NCBI GenBank assembly: GCA_963728785.1
Contig: CAVSKV010000002.1
Span: 1,426,001-1,490,000, forward strand
Source of the DNA: JAGWRI01 sp963728785
GTDB taxonomy: Bacteria > Gemmatimonadota > Gemmatimonadetes > Gemmatimonadales > Gemmatimonadaceae
Length of the DNA: 64,000 bases
Direction: 5' to 3'
The position numbers and the translations under genes are program-made. Below are positions 53,894 to 63,703 of the stretch, in pieces. The notes under the pieces are model-generated. The model did no database searches and was not told the origin of the DNA. It saw only the letters and a list, made by a program, of their open reading frames with translations. Positions within the stretch are counted from its first letter, which is position 1. Each line of letters opens with the position of its first letter.

Positions 53894-54361
53894 TCAGCGG
53901 CCTACCGGGCCCGTCACCAAGGGCAAGACTACCGTTTCTTTGATGGTGCGTAGGACGATCGTGGTGCGGGTGCGACCCACCCCGAGCGGGCCCCGGATCT
54001 CTTCGCTCACCAGCTTTTCGAGGTCGGACGTCCCTCGGCAACGCACCTTGAGCACGTAGTCGTCGTCGCCCGAAACGTGATGGCACTCCTGGACTTCGGA
54101 GAGCGATGCCACATGCGCGAGGAACTCCTCTCGGTGGCGCGGTCGATCCAGAGTCACGGCGACGAAGGCCATCAGGTGGAGGCCGACCGTGTCCGGATCG
54201 ATCAGGGCGGCATACCCCTGAATGACCCCGTCCTCCTCGAGCCGGTGAATCCGGTCGGAGGTGGCCTGGGCCGTCATGCCAAGGAGCTCGCCGAGCTTTT
54301 TCCAGCTCTCTCGGCCAAACTGCTGGAGCCTGGATAGGGCTTTGTAATCAAGTGCATCCAT
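53894..54361 (-). CDS. Lrp/AsnC-family transcriptional regulator
   Basis: 155 residues. The N-terminal helix-turn-helix (about 5-60) reads LQQFGRESWKKLGELLGMTAQATSDRIHRLEEDGVIQGY. The C-terminal RAM (ActR) ligand-binding domain reads MAFVAVTLDRPRH, VQECHHVSGDDDYVLKVR and TIVLRTIKETVVLPL. The family responds to amino acids and forms octamers. It lies upstream of glnN on the same strand with an inverted repeat between, so it probably controls it. Its own promoter (ATATATGCCCATATT, near 54388-54402) is AT-rich. Confidence 0.85.
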   Translation of the reverse strand: MDALDYKALSRLQQFGRESWKKLGELLGMTAQATSDRIHRLEEDGVIQGYAALIDPDTVGLHLMAFVAVTLDRPRHREEFLAHVASLSEVQECHHVSGDDDYVLKVRCRGTSDLEKLVSEEIRGPLGVGRTRTTIVLRTIKETVVLPLVTGPVGR

Positions 54362-54619
54362 GGAAATTCTCTTTTGAAATCAAGGAGAATATGGGCATAT
54401 ATGGCAGTCTAATCAAGCGCACTCGATCCAATGACGATCTCCGGTCGCAGACTGCGTACGTTCCGTGACGAAGTCGGGAATCGAGTCAGGGTATCGCGAA
54501 GCGTCCTTCGTTGAACTCGCAACGGACTCCCCGCACCGCAGAGGCAACTCCATTGCCTCCGCAGCAGACTTTCTGCGCTTCCGAACGCACTCCCGCAATC
54601 GTTGGCCGCTGGTGGCGGT

Positions 54620-55855
54620 CTACTCGAGCCGCTTGAGATCGCGCAGTTGCGGTACTGTCTTGGCAACGATGCTCACTACGCCCAGCGAAGCCAACCCCCC
54701 GAGGATCACCGCCGGCACCGTGCCGAGCAGTTTGGCCGTGACGCCCGACTCGAACGCTCCGAGTTCGTTGGACGAGCCGACGAAGATGGCGTTGACGGCT
54801 GACACGCGGCCGAGCATGTCGTGGGGGGTGAGCAGTTGGAGCAGTGTGGACCGCACGACCACGCTCACGTTGTCGGCCATGCCGCTGAGCGCAAGCAGGC
54901 CGAACGACAGCACGACGTTGCGCGAAAGGCCGAAGCCGACGATCGCCACGGCGAACGTGGCCACGGCGTAGAGCATGGCCGGGCCCGCGCGTTCCAGGGG
55001 CTTTCGATGCGCGAGATACACCGACATCAGCACGGCGCCCAGGGCCGGCGCGGCGCGGAGAATGCCGAGTCCTTCCGGTCCCACATGGAGGATGTCCGAC
55101 GCGAAGACGGGGAGCAGCGCTTCGGCGCCGCCCAGGAGCACCGAGAAGAGATCGAGAGTGAGCGCGCCGAAGATCACCGGCTGGTGGAGCACGAACCGCA
55201 CGCCGACGCGCAGGCTCTGCGCCAGCGGTTCCCCGGTCGCGCTCGGTGGCACGCGCACGTACCGGATGGCGGCAAACGAGGCGACCGCTACGACCATGAG
55301 CGCAGTGTCGGTGGCGTAGGCGACCGTGGCGGAGGAGAAGCCGTAGAGCAGACCGCCGATGGCCGGCCCGGCTACCGACGCGGTCTGCCATGCCGAGCTG
55401 CGCCAGGCGGCGGCGTTGGCGTACGTGGACCGCGGAACGATCTCGGCGAGCAGCGCCATGCGCGCCGGATTGAAGAATGCCCGGGCGATGCCGCTCACGA
55501 AGATGACGACGAAGAACGGCCAGGCCCACGGGAGCGCGAGAATGCGCGAGTGCGTGCTGAACGCCACGAAGCAGATCGAACAGGCGAGCATCGCGCTGAG
55601 CGATACGAGCGTGATCGTGCGCCGGTTGAGGCGATCGGCGGTGTGGCCCGCCGGAAGCGAGATGCTGAGAAAGGGCAGGGCTTCGGCGAGCCCCACGAGG
55701 CCGAGCGAGAGGGGGTCGTGGGTGATGGTGTAGATCTGCCATCCGACCACGATGCCCTGGATCTGCGTGGCGACGGTCATCGTGAAGGCGCTCACGACGA
55801 ACCACCGGAAGTTCGGGAACCGCAGGGCGGCGTAGGCGTCGCGGGGGGCGGGCAT
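54620..55855 (-). CDS. MFS transporter, EntS-like
   Basis: 411 residues with about twelve hydrophobic helices. MFS loop motif SLPAGHTADRLNRRTI (about 66-82) and the MFS_3-type FVSGIARAFFNPARMALLAEIVP segment. This subgroup includes enterobactin and drug exporters. The substrate is unknown; no siderophore gene is nearby. Its promoter lies before the tRNA-Cys gene. Very long frames on both strands inside this gene are composition shadows. Confidence 0.8.
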   Translation of the reverse strand: MPAPRDAYAALRFPNFRWFVVSAFTMTVATQIQGIVVGWQIYTITHDPLSLGLVGLAEALPFLSISLPAGHTADRLNRRTITLVSLSAMLACSICFVAFSTHSRILALPWAWPFFVVIFVSGIARAFFNPARMALLAEIVPRSTYANAAAWRSSAWQTASVAGPAIGGLLYGFSSATVAYATDTALMVVAVASFAAIRYVRVPPSATGEPLAQSLRVGVRFVLHQPVIFGALTLDLFSVLLGGAEALLPVFASDILHVGPEGLGILRAAPALGAVLMSVYLAHRKPLERAGPAMLYAVATFAVAIVGFGLSRNVVLSFGLLALSGMADNVSVVVRSTLLQLLTPHDMLGRVSAVNAIFVGSSNELGAFESGVTAKLLGTVPAVILGGLASLGVVSIVAKTVPQLRDLKRLE

Positions 55856-55959
55856 GCGAGGGAGGAGCTTAACCCGTTGCCGCAGGGAGGAGAAGCGCTG
55901 CCACCCCGGGTGCTCGTGCTTGAGAGGGCGGTGGGGGTGGGCTAAGTTCCACGGACCCC

Positions 55960-56031
55960 GGCGCGGTAGCCAAGTGGTAAGGCAGCGGTCTGCAAAACCG
56001 CTATTCGCGGGTTCGATTCCCGCCCGCGCCT
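55960..56031 (+). tRNA. tRNA-Cys (anticodon GCA)
   Basis: A 72-base cloverleaf. Acceptor stem GGCGCGG pairs with CCGCGCC, D-loop AGCCAAGTGGTAAGGC, anticodon stem GCGGT/ACCGC around CTGCAAA with GCA at 55992-55994, and T-arm GCGGGTTCGATTCCCGC. The CCA tail is not encoded. It sits at the border between the core MFS gene and the restriction-modification segment. Confidence 0.95.
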
Positions 56032-56626
56032 CTGGTACAACTCATTGAAGTGGGACGTCTTCTATATAGAAGAGTTCGGCACTCGAGTCTGGGGAAGCGG
56101 CTCGAATTGCCCCAAATCAGCCCCAAATTCTGAGAAGCGCGTAGTTCGCGCATGCAGCGGGGTCGGCGGGCGGAGCCAGTTGTCACCCGTGATAACAGCA
56201 GTACCCCGGGTGAAACAGCCGCTATTGTTCAGCCCGCGTAGACGCGTCGAGTGTGCTTGAAAACCCGGAATGTTTCACATGGGAGCGAGTCCACCAGCAA
56301 GGTTGGCTCGCTTCGTTGTTTTCCTGGGCCGCCGTCCCAGATTGGTCCCTGAACATTCGTGCCTCCGCTGGCGCGGCCGCGCACCAGCCGCGATGACAAG
56401 CCCTCGCGGCGCGTGGTGTCCTTGACGCCTCGGGACATCATCCACCAATAGGCCAAGAAGGCACACCACATTGCCGGGAAGAGATAGCCGTACGAGGGAC
56501 ATGGTGAGTGGTCCTGGGTTTCGTGGACGCTGAGTTACGCAGACGTAAGCGCGGCTGCACGCTGACCCCCCTCTCCGCAAAGGTGCAGAGAGGAATGTGC
56601 CAGAACAGCGGGTCTGGAGGGTTACC
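56032..56626. other. Gene-free stretch after tRNA-Cys
   Basis: About 595 bp with no recognisable coding sequence. Frames of 60-130 codons on the minus strand (for example 56229-56471) have no ribosome site or known family. No integrase gene and no second copy of the tRNA 3' end were found in the window. Confidence 0.5.
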
Positions 56627-57895
56627 TCAATTCGAGAGCTGCTGCTGGCCCGTGTTGGCGGAGGCAACAACTTGAGCTAGCCCGGCCAATGCGGCCTCCA
56701 TCGCCGGCAGCTCTTTCTGTATGAATTGCTCAAGACGCTGCCAGACGCGGTCCTTGAGCTCGTCAACTTCGTTCCCTTCGAAGCGCCCTTTCGTTAGCCA
56801 CTGCTCGCTGTGAAAGGACCACCACTGCGGGTATAGCTTCGTCGCGCCACGATTGAACGCGTCGGGATGAGCCCTGATCCAGTCGTGGACCCGTTCTCTA
56901 ACTTCTTGCGGCCCTGGACCGAGGACCGCCTTAATTCGCACGTCTGAGGCGCTCAAGTCGATCTCGAACAGCATCATCCGGCCGGTACGAGTCCACCCTG
57001 CACCGCTCTTCGGCAGAAAGTCAAGGTTCAAAGGCCAGAACCGGACATGGGCCTTCGATGACTGATCGAGCCGCAGGTCGTCGCGGTCGCCAATGCGTTG
57101 TTGGAGGAACTCGCTCAACTCCAGCGTCCGGTCAGGGCGGTATTCGAAGATAAGGTCCAATGCCTGCCTGTGCGTTTGATAGATTGTCCTACATAGTACC
57201 TGAATTTGAGAATCTTCCACGATTTCCCTCCGAAGCATTTCGACATAATGCGAGAGGAAGCTACGTACCTCAGGGCCAAGTTGGTCGCTGCGCCGCTCGA
57301 GCACCTCCGCTACCAGTTGACACACGTCTGCGTAGCTGAGGGAAATGTATGCCTCGTCGGACGGCGCGTCCCCCTCGACCGTAAGCAGTACAAAGAGTTT
57401 CTCGAATCCGCCAAACTGCGCTTCAACCAGTTCTCGATACCGCGTTAACTGCTGACTGTGCTCTCCGCTATCGAGTTTGTTTTCGATGATTGCGACGAAT
57501 CGCAATGCGTCGTCACGTACGAATACGTCAATACCTTTCCATTCCGACAAGACCTGGGTGTTGGAAAATGGCCAGCCATCGGCGTCCACTACTGAGGGTA
57601 CGCCGGATCTGCCAACGGCCCTTGTGGCCACGCGCTTAACGAACGTGCGAAGAAAGTAGTTGCCGATGCCGTGCGTCTCGTTCGGGTCAAGCAGCCACCG
57701 GAGGAAACGAGAGTGCCGGACTTCTTGGCGCGTCCAGCCCATCGCGACGAAAGGATTGAAGTCCCCGAGTACGGATTCGAGCCGCTCCAAGTCGGGGTTA
57801 TCGAGCACGAAACGCTCGAGCCGCACCTCATCCGAATCGCGCCCCTCATCCATGAGGTCAGGTGTAGCTAATCCGGCATCGGTCATTTCGGGCAT
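56627..57895 (-). CDS. PD-(D/E)XK nuclease-family protein (PDDEXK_4-like)
   Basis: 422 residues. N-terminal LGDFNPFVAMGWTRQEVRHSRFLRWLLDPNETHGIG matches the opening of PF14281-type proteins (cited here as residues 43-78). The nuclease core follows with Glu118, Asp123 in GIDVFV and Glu138-Asn-Lys140 in IIENKLDSGEHSQQL. Such proteins are frequent in defence islands. It lies 241 bp downstream of the type III Res gene on the same strand, so it may be part of the system or a separate one. Confidence 0.75.
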   Translation of the reverse strand: MPEMTDAGLATPDLMDEGRDSDEVRLERFVLDNPDLERLESVLGDFNPFVAMGWTRQEVRHSRFLRWLLDPNETHGIGNYFLRTFVKRVATRAVGRSGVPSVVDADGWPFSNTQVLSEWKGIDVFVRDDALRFVAIIENKLDSGEHSQQLTRYRELVEAQFGGFEKLFVLLTVEGDAPSDEAYISLSYADVCQLVAEVLERRSDQLGPEVRSFLSHYVEMLRREIVEDSQIQVLCRTIYQTHRQALDLIFEYRPDRTLELSEFLQQRIGDRDDLRLDQSSKAHVRFWPLNLDFLPKSGAGWTRTGRMMLFEIDLSASDVRIKAVLGPGPQEVRERVHDWIRAHPDAFNRGATKLYPQWWSFHSEQWLTKGRFEGNEVDELKDRVWQRLEQFIQKELPAMEAALAGLAQVVASANTGQQQLSN

Positions 57896-58136
57896 CCGCC
57901 GCGACGTGCGGCTTTGCGTCTAAGTAGTTTGTTTAGGCCCGCTATGATAAGTGTCGCTCGCGATTGCATCACGGCGCTCCCGGATTCCCCAGATTCCTAC
58001 AACACCGAACGGCCCCCACTGATCACTCGGCTGCGGCCCACTGCCCTTCCACTTCCCGATCGGGTGTGAACAACGTGCTTTGAACCGACAGGTAGGCCAC
58101 CATACCAGCGCGGCCGCTCATTTGAACGCTAGCGTC

Positions 58137-60755
58137 CTAACTGTTTGGGCTTCGGAGCGCTGCGTCCAAAGCCGCCCAGTCCGGACCGTTCGGCATGACA
58201 AAGATGCATTCTCCTCCGCTTCGTGTAGCCCACAGGTCCCCGACCGCGCGCTTCTCTACCGAGTCAGGACCGCCCCATAGGTGCGTTCCCTTGTACTCAA
58301 CGGCAAATATACGGCCATCCCGCATTTTCCCGACAAAATCAGGATAAAACCGATCGGTTGATGTCTGAAGCGAGAATGAGGAGGTCGGACGGAGTTCGAT
58401 GTTGCGTACCCACACTGCCGTATTGGCGTGTTGCTCGATTCGCATCGCGCACTCCACTTCCTCGTCGTTCATCGCGCCGACCAGGTTGTACAAGTGGCGT
58501 GGGAACCGGAACGGACCTTCATAATACTCGTTCGGTTCATACGCACCGGCCGCATCAAACATCAATGCGAGCTCGGGCGAAACCTCGATCAGTAACGCGC
58601 TCGAGCCAAAGAGCGCTTGCTGGAAGGACTGCGCGGACTTCCCATCTCGATATGCCTTGATCTTTGTCCCGAGAGACTTCGCCAGCCGAAACTTGTGTAG
58701 CGCGAGTTGGTCAAGTGTCATGCCACGATCTTCGATGAGCCCGGCCAACGCACGCTGGAGGAAGAATGTCACGTCCTCTTGCGGCAAGTCCGGATGAGGA
58801 ATCTGACGATCGAGCCATACTGCTAGTTTGGCGATTGTCCACCCAGGTTCGCCCTGGAGAAGGGCGAGCTGGTACACCACACGATCGCGTGCGACGATCT
58901 CGATCCTGCCCTCCGCCGACACGTCGATGTCACCAGCACCGGTCGCACTTGTGCCAATTGAAAATTCATCACTTGAGAGCCGGGCCTCGGACGCTCCAAG
59001 CCGCCACCCAACGTCGAGAAAACTCGCGTCAGTGAAGAGCTCCACCACGCCATTCACGCGCACGCCCAATTGCGGAACCGCAAAGCCCGCCGCCTTGTCG
59101 ACTGCCGGCATCGACCCGCTACCGCCATGGGCGCCTTCATACATCTGGCGCACGACCTCGCGGTCTTCTGGACGGCGGAAGCTGCGCTCCAAGCTCTGCC
59201 TCAGGTTGTCCGACATTTCGCCAGTGACCGTCAGGGTTCCTGTCGCGGCGTCAAAGGCGATCTGAGCCCAGTATTCCGGCGCGAGCTGCGCAAAATCTGG
59301 CGCCTGGCTCACCACGCCGGCTATTGGTGTGAGAAAACCGACGAAGAACGGCTCCCCGCTGTCTTGTTCCGGTTGAATGAACGCATTCGCCTCGATCTGT
59401 TGGAACCCGTTCTCGATGAGTGCATCGCGAAGGCCAGCCGCTGCGCTAGTGAACTGCTGTGATACCACATACGCGTATGCATTGTTCAGAATCTCGGCAC
59501 GCTTCGGCGTTGCGTGCGGCATCCGCAGCACACGCCCGAGGATCTGTTCCACTGCGGTTACAGACGTTGTGTCAGCTACGGAGCAAAGCACGTACGCGGA
59601 TGGGCAATCCCATCCCTCCCGGAGCGCCTGGACCGTAATGATGAAGCGAATGGGACAACTCTCGGCCGCGAGGTCAATGCCCTCCAGTTCTCGGCGTGCG
59701 CCTGTCGCTTCGGCCACCTGGTCCTTGGGGATATTGAAATCGTCGTGCAGTGTCTTCCTGATTACATCCACGGTGATGCGGTCGCCACCCTCAACGCGAG
59801 ACTGCGCCTGGAAAAGGACGATGGGGCGCAGATACTCACCGGTTAGCGCGCGCTCGCCGATCGCTGCAGCTTCAAGATCCCGCTGCTTCGCCAAGGCCTC
59901 GGCCAGGGCCTCTTTCCATACCGCCAAGGTGCGTAGCCGCACCGGCAATTTGATCATGTGCTCCGCTTTCAGCTCCGCCGCGGAGACGTGGTAAAGAACG
60001 TTGCTTGCCAAATTACCCCCGCCGGCATCTTGGTGAATCACCGGCGTCGCGGTGAATTCGACGATACACGACGGATTAAGACGGGCCAGCGTATCAAACG
60101 ATAACGGCGTTCGCGCGTTGTGCGCCTCGTCCATGATGACAAGAGGCGCGTTCAAGCGGAGAACATTGGCGAGTGAGGCCACAGGAGCGCCGTTGGCGTC
60201 TGTGTCGAGCCCGTCGAGAGCGATCGCAGGTAAGCTGTCGAAGTGGTCTGACAAATTGCTATTCTGCTCATAAACCCGACGCCCCTCTATATCCTCTACA
60301 CGAAAGGCAGCGAGCGTCGCGACGATGACACACGTATCGGAGTTGATGATTGCTCGCCGTACATAAAGCGCTTCCTCCACATCCATAATGGTCACGCGCC
60401 CATCAAACGCAGCGTCAAGCGCCTGTCGATAAGGGTCGCCAGCATCCCGCAATCGCGCCAACGTCTGGTCGCGGATCGGGGTGGAAGGGACGAGCCACAG
60501 TGCGACGATGCGCTCTTGGGCTAGGAACGATCTCGCCGCGCAGCCGACCGCGTGGGCTGCCATGATGGTCTTGCCGCCGCCCGTCGGAACTCGGAGGCAT
60601 GCGTAAGGGAGGCCTCGGAGTTGCAAGATTTCTCTGTAGCTCCGGCCGGTCACCTCTTTGAACGCTCCGCTCGCGCCAATTACGGCGGCCCTAGTGAGGA
60701 ATCGGTCGAGGGCGTCGAGGCTGCGACGCTGGTAATCGCGAAGGACGAATGGCAC
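58137..60755 (-). CDS. Type III restriction enzyme Res subunit (SF2 helicase plus PD-(D/E)XK nuclease)
   Basis: 872 residues from GTG 60755, overlapping the Mod stop by one base (TAGTG). SF2 helicase motifs: Walker A VPTGGGKT (56-63), DEAH (209-212), EFTATP, and motif VI QILGRVLRMP. The C-terminal nuclease has YPDFV (Asp806) and FAVEYKG (Glu820, Lys822). In type III systems Res cuts only together with Mod, after ATP-driven sliding between recognition sites. It is intact by eye. Confidence 0.85.
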   Translation of the reverse strand: MPFVLRDYQRRSLDALDRFLTRAAVIGASGAFKEVTGRSYREILQLRGLPYACLRVPTGGGKTIMAAHAVGCAARSFLAQERIVALWLVPSTPIRDQTLARLRDAGDPYRQALDAAFDGRVTIMDVEEALYVRRAIINSDTCVIVATLAAFRVEDIEGRRVYEQNSNLSDHFDSLPAIALDGLDTDANGAPVASLANVLRLNAPLVIMDEAHNARTPLSFDTLARLNPSCIVEFTATPVIHQDAGGGNLASNVLYHVSAAELKAEHMIKLPVRLRTLAVWKEALAEALAKQRDLEAAAIGERALTGEYLRPIVLFQAQSRVEGGDRITVDVIRKTLHDDFNIPKDQVAEATGARRELEGIDLAAESCPIRFIITVQALREGWDCPSAYVLCSVADTTSVTAVEQILGRVLRMPHATPKRAEILNNAYAYVVSQQFTSAAAGLRDALIENGFQQIEANAFIQPEQDSGEPFFVGFLTPIAGVVSQAPDFAQLAPEYWAQIAFDAATGTLTVTGEMSDNLRQSLERSFRRPEDREVVRQMYEGAHGGSGSMPAVDKAAGFAVPQLGVRVNGVVELFTDASFLDVGWRLGASEARLSSDEFSIGTSATGAGDIDVSAEGRIEIVARDRVVYQLALLQGEPGWTIAKLAVWLDRQIPHPDLPQEDVTFFLQRALAGLIEDRGMTLDQLALHKFRLAKSLGTKIKAYRDGKSAQSFQQALFGSSALLIEVSPELALMFDAAGAYEPNEYYEGPFRFPRHLYNLVGAMNDEEVECAMRIEQHANTAVWVRNIELRPTSSFSLQTSTDRFYPDFVGKMRDGRIFAVEYKGTHLWGGPDSVEKRAVGDLWATRSGGECIFVMPNGPDWAALDAALRSPNS

Positions 60756-62428
60756 TAGTATGTCTTGATCTGATAAGGGGTCTGTCTAAACAGGACGTGC
60801 TCCCGGGCGAGCCGCGACTGCGTAACCTTGCAACCAGCAGCGTAGATCACTTTGGGCCCGTCGTGCGGCGGGAGGGCTGCGAGAATGCTCGGCGTAAGAA
60901 TGTTGCCTCCCTCTTTAGAAAAGTCTTCAAGGACGCCATTAAAGAGCAGGTACACGGCCGTGCCATCGTGAACGCCAACGAGGGGCGACTTCCGGCCGTT
61001 CAGCCGCCGCAGCGGTCGTCCAGTCTCGCAGAAGTACACATGCGCCGCTAGATCGCCGAACTTGACGCTGGTGCGGATGCTCCCAAGATCATCAAAGAGC
61101 GGCAGGTCCAATTCGCAGTAGCGAAACCCTCCCCCCAGGCCGTCAACGCGTGTGCCTCTTTCGGGGCCTGACGACACTTCATAGCCATCGATGACGCGTG
61201 CGAGGCGTTCTCGCGTCACTCCCCTCGCGATTTCTGCGTCTAACTCCACTAGGAGAAAGCGGCGATTCCCCTCATCTTCACGGTTCAGCTCCATCACGGC
61301 GTGCCCAGTAGTTCCTGATCCAGCGAAGGAATCCATTACTATGGCCGACTTGTCATTGTGTGTGACGGCGTTGACCAGGAAGCGAATCAGTGACACGGGC
61401 TTAGGAAACGGGAAGATGGTTCCGCGCTCGGCGCCGAAGATCCTCGCTAACTCCTCCGACGCATCTTCATTTGTGCCAATTCCCAGATCGGAGTTAAGCA
61501 GAGTCGGCGGTCGTTTCGTCTTGTCGGCCTGGTCCCATCTCATGGCATTGAAACCAAATTTCTTGGAGAGTGTCACCGCAGTGCCCTTCCGAAGCTCTTC
61601 ATCGAGCGTTGTTTGCGTCCAAACGAATCGCCCAACTACCTCGAAGGCATCGATGATACGGCCATCGGCCACCTGAAAGGCGTTCTCGAAATTCAGTGCT
61701 GTCCCCTCCTTGCCTCGCTGACCAGCAGGGTAGGCCCCGTCTTCGAGAGTAGTGGAGACGACTCCAGAGGCGAAGTACAGCGTCTTGGGCTTGTTGGTGC
61801 GTTTGACAAGGGGTTGCGCCTTGTCTGTGTATGCTTGTTCGCCGAACAGCTCACCGCACTGATTGCGATTGCGCGCATAGCACAGCACATACTCAGTAAT
61901 CTTGCGAGCATGGTGGTCGAGATGACTTCCCTTCTTCTTTCGAACCCAGGTGAACACGGCGAGCCGGTTCGTTGGCCCGAAGATCGCGTCACAAAGGTAG
62001 AGCAGATTCCCCAGTTCGTTGTCATCAATGCTGACGAAGATGACGCCGTCCTGGCGAAGGAACCGATGCAAGAGTTGAAGTCGTGGGTACATCATGCAGA
62101 GCCACTTGTCGTGACGGCTTAGGTCCTCTCCCTCCTGCCCGACAATGTGATCAAGCCAGGCCTTCATCTCTGGGCCATTTACCGCATCGTTGTATTTCCA
62201 ACCCTCATTGCCCGTGTTATATGGAGGGTCGATGTAGATGCACTTCACTTCACCGGCATATCTAGGCAAAAGAGCCTTGAGGGCATGGAGGTTGTCGCCC
62301 TGGACCAGAAGGTGATCAGAGCCTGGGCCCCCGACCGAAAGCTCACTATTCGCTTTGAGCAACCGAAATGGAATCTCTCTATCGTGACGCAGTACGGCCT
62401 TCTTGCCGATCCAGTTAAGCGTCGGCAT
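60755..62428 (-). CDS. Type III DNA methyltransferase Mod (beta-class adenine methylase)
   Basis: 557 residues from ATG 62428. The catalytic motif IV DPPYNTG (67-73) comes before motif I DSFAGSGTTGHAV (near 365), the beta-class order of type III Mod proteins that methylate adenine N6. The region between holds the target-recognition domain (about 150-300), which sets sequence specificity. It is first in the mod-res order and on the short side for the family, but no break was seen. The 518 bp upstream hold its promoter. Confidence 0.85.
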   Translation of the reverse strand: MPTLNWIGKKAVLRHDREIPFRLLKANSELSVGGPGSDHLLVQGDNLHALKALLPRYAGEVKCIYIDPPYNTGNEGWKYNDAVNGPEMKAWLDHIVGQEGEDLSRHDKWLCMMYPRLQLLHRFLRQDGVIFVSIDDNELGNLLYLCDAIFGPTNRLAVFTWVRKKKGSHLDHHARKITEYVLCYARNRNQCGELFGEQAYTDKAQPLVKRTNKPKTLYFASGVVSTTLEDGAYPAGQRGKEGTALNFENAFQVADGRIIDAFEVVGRFVWTQTTLDEELRKGTAVTLSKKFGFNAMRWDQADKTKRPPTLLNSDLGIGTNEDASEELARIFGAERGTIFPFPKPVSLIRFLVNAVTHNDKSAIVMDSFAGSGTTGHAVMELNREDEGNRRFLLVELDAEIARGVTRERLARVIDGYEVSSGPERGTRVDGLGGGFRYCELDLPLFDDLGSIRTSVKFGDLAAHVYFCETGRPLRRLNGRKSPLVGVHDGTAVYLLFNGVLEDFSKEGGNILTPSILAALPPHDGPKVIYAAGCKVTQSRLAREHVLFRQTPYQIKTY

Positions 62429-62946
62429 GACGCCACCGACAGGCGAGGAAATCGTGAACGGAGCTAGGCATGGCTGGAGGTGATGGGTTACTGATGGGGC
62501 TACACCGGATTATCGGGAGACTAGCGGGCCGAGCTGAGATGCGGCCAAAAGAGCGAAAGGGCGTCCGGCAAGAGTGGCACAGCAACACGCCCCAGCGGAA
62601 GACCGGCCCCGCGATGACCCTCTAGGTCGGACGACCTCGCGCCTCAAGAACACGGAGCGGCACTGGGTCCTCGCAGCGGGATGCACTGGGGTCCGCGCTG
62701 ACCGCGATGTAATTGCATATATGATTGTATACAGTCGATGCGGATGCCGGCTCCCGTCACCCCACGTCTGATCGGTTCGCTGCCCCCCTTCACCAGACCC
62801 CTCCAATGGGTGATAGAAGTTTGTTCGTTAACCCGCTTCGCCGAATCAGCCAGGGGACCGTAAGTTGACCCCTCACCGAGAGTCGTCGGATGGAAATGCA
62901 TCGGCGGGCGGCGGATGGGATTCGTACGTCCAGGGTTGAGGTCTAG
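62429..62946. other. Intergenic region between divergent mod and CDF-like genes
   Basis: About 518 bp without a recognised gene. It holds promoter sequence for the mod gene, an AT-rich patch with the 8-bp palindrome TGTATACA (62726-62733), and the left copy of the 38-bp repeat (62882-62919). Confidence 0.5.
62882..62919 (+). repeat. 38-bp imperfect direct repeat, left copy
   Basis: Begins GTCGTCGGATGGA and ends GCGGATGGG. It matches the copy at 63704-63741 at 32 of 38 positions. It ends 27 bp before the CDF-like start codon. Confidence 0.65.
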
Positions 62947-63606
62947 ATGAGTTCAGGACCGATTCTCGCACACACCGCTCGCACCCGTGATCTTCGCGCC
63001 GGAGTGATCGTCGAGTGGGTCACCATCGGGTGGATGGTGATTGAAGCGGCTGTGGCCCTGAGCGCCGGCGTCATGGCCGGGAGCATCGCGCTTGCGGCGT
63101 TTGGCGTCGATAGTGTGCTTGAACTCGGTTCGGCCGGAATGCTGTTGTGGCGATTGCAGGCTGAACGCGACGACGCAGGCGGTGACCTCCAACGCATTGA
63201 ACGCGCCGAACGGGCGGCCTCCCGCGTGGTTGGCTGGAGCTTGGTCGCCCTCGCCGTGTACGTTACGCTGCAATCGGCCTACGACCTTTGGACGCGGACA
63301 ACTCCCCGTGCGTCGCCCCTGGGGATAGCGCTTGCGGTTTGCGCGGTGGTAGTCATGCCGGTGCTGGTGCGAGCGAAGCGGCGCGTAGCGACGTCGATCA
63401 ACAGTCCCGCACTCAAGGCTGACGCCATGTGCGGCGTCGTCTGCGCATACATGGCGGGGACGCTCCTCATCGGTCTCGGGCTCCGCGCCGCGTTTGGATG
63501 GTGGTGGGCCGACCCCGCGGCCGCCCTCGGGTTGGTCTATTTCATCGCCCGCGAAGGCCGCGAGGCATTGACTGATCATCGTGGGTGCGAATGCGCGGAT
63601 GCGTAG
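62947..63606 (+). CDS. Cation diffusion facilitator-like transporter
   Basis: 219 residues with about six membrane helices and no large cytosolic domain. GSIALAAFGVDSVLELGSAG (about 42-60) is the CDF helix-II segment, with Asp in place of the usual metal-site pattern HxxxD. KADAMCGVVCAYMAG is the helix-V segment, and WWWADPAAALGLVYFIAREG the end. CDF proteins export zinc, cobalt or iron from the cytoplasm. The missing C-terminal metal domain and altered site make the ion uncertain. Confidence 0.7.
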   Translation: MSSGPILAHTARTRDLRAGVIVEWVTIGWMVIEAAVALSAGVMAGSIALAAFGVDSVLELGSAGMLLWRLQAERDDAGGDLQRIERAERAASRVVGWSLVALAVYVTLQSAYDLWTRTTPRASPLGIALAVCAVVVMPVLVRAKRRVATSINSPALKADAMCGVVCAYMAGTLLIGLGLRAAFGWWWADPAAALGLVYFIAREGREALTDHRGCECADA

Positions 63607-63703
63607 CGGCGCCAGTCCAGATTCTCGCAGCCGCGGCAGATTAGCCCGCTCCCCAGATTCGGCCACGAACTGCACGGAGTGTACATTGGTCACTCAATGG
63701 AAG

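Noticed and set aside
54486..55945. Very long frames on both strands within the MFS gene region (minus 54486-55805 and plus 54821-55945)
   Set aside because: Arginine-, histidine- or glutamate-rich sequences without domains; shadows of the high-GC MFS gene.
56229..56471. 80-codon minus-strand frame between tRNA-Cys and the nuclease gene
   Set aside because: Starts without a ribosome site; no recognisable domain; a neighbouring frame looks equally protein-like.
62726..62733. Palindrome TGTATACA resembling a GntR-type operator
   Set aside because: Eight bases only, no GntR gene nearby, not placed convincingly over a promoter.
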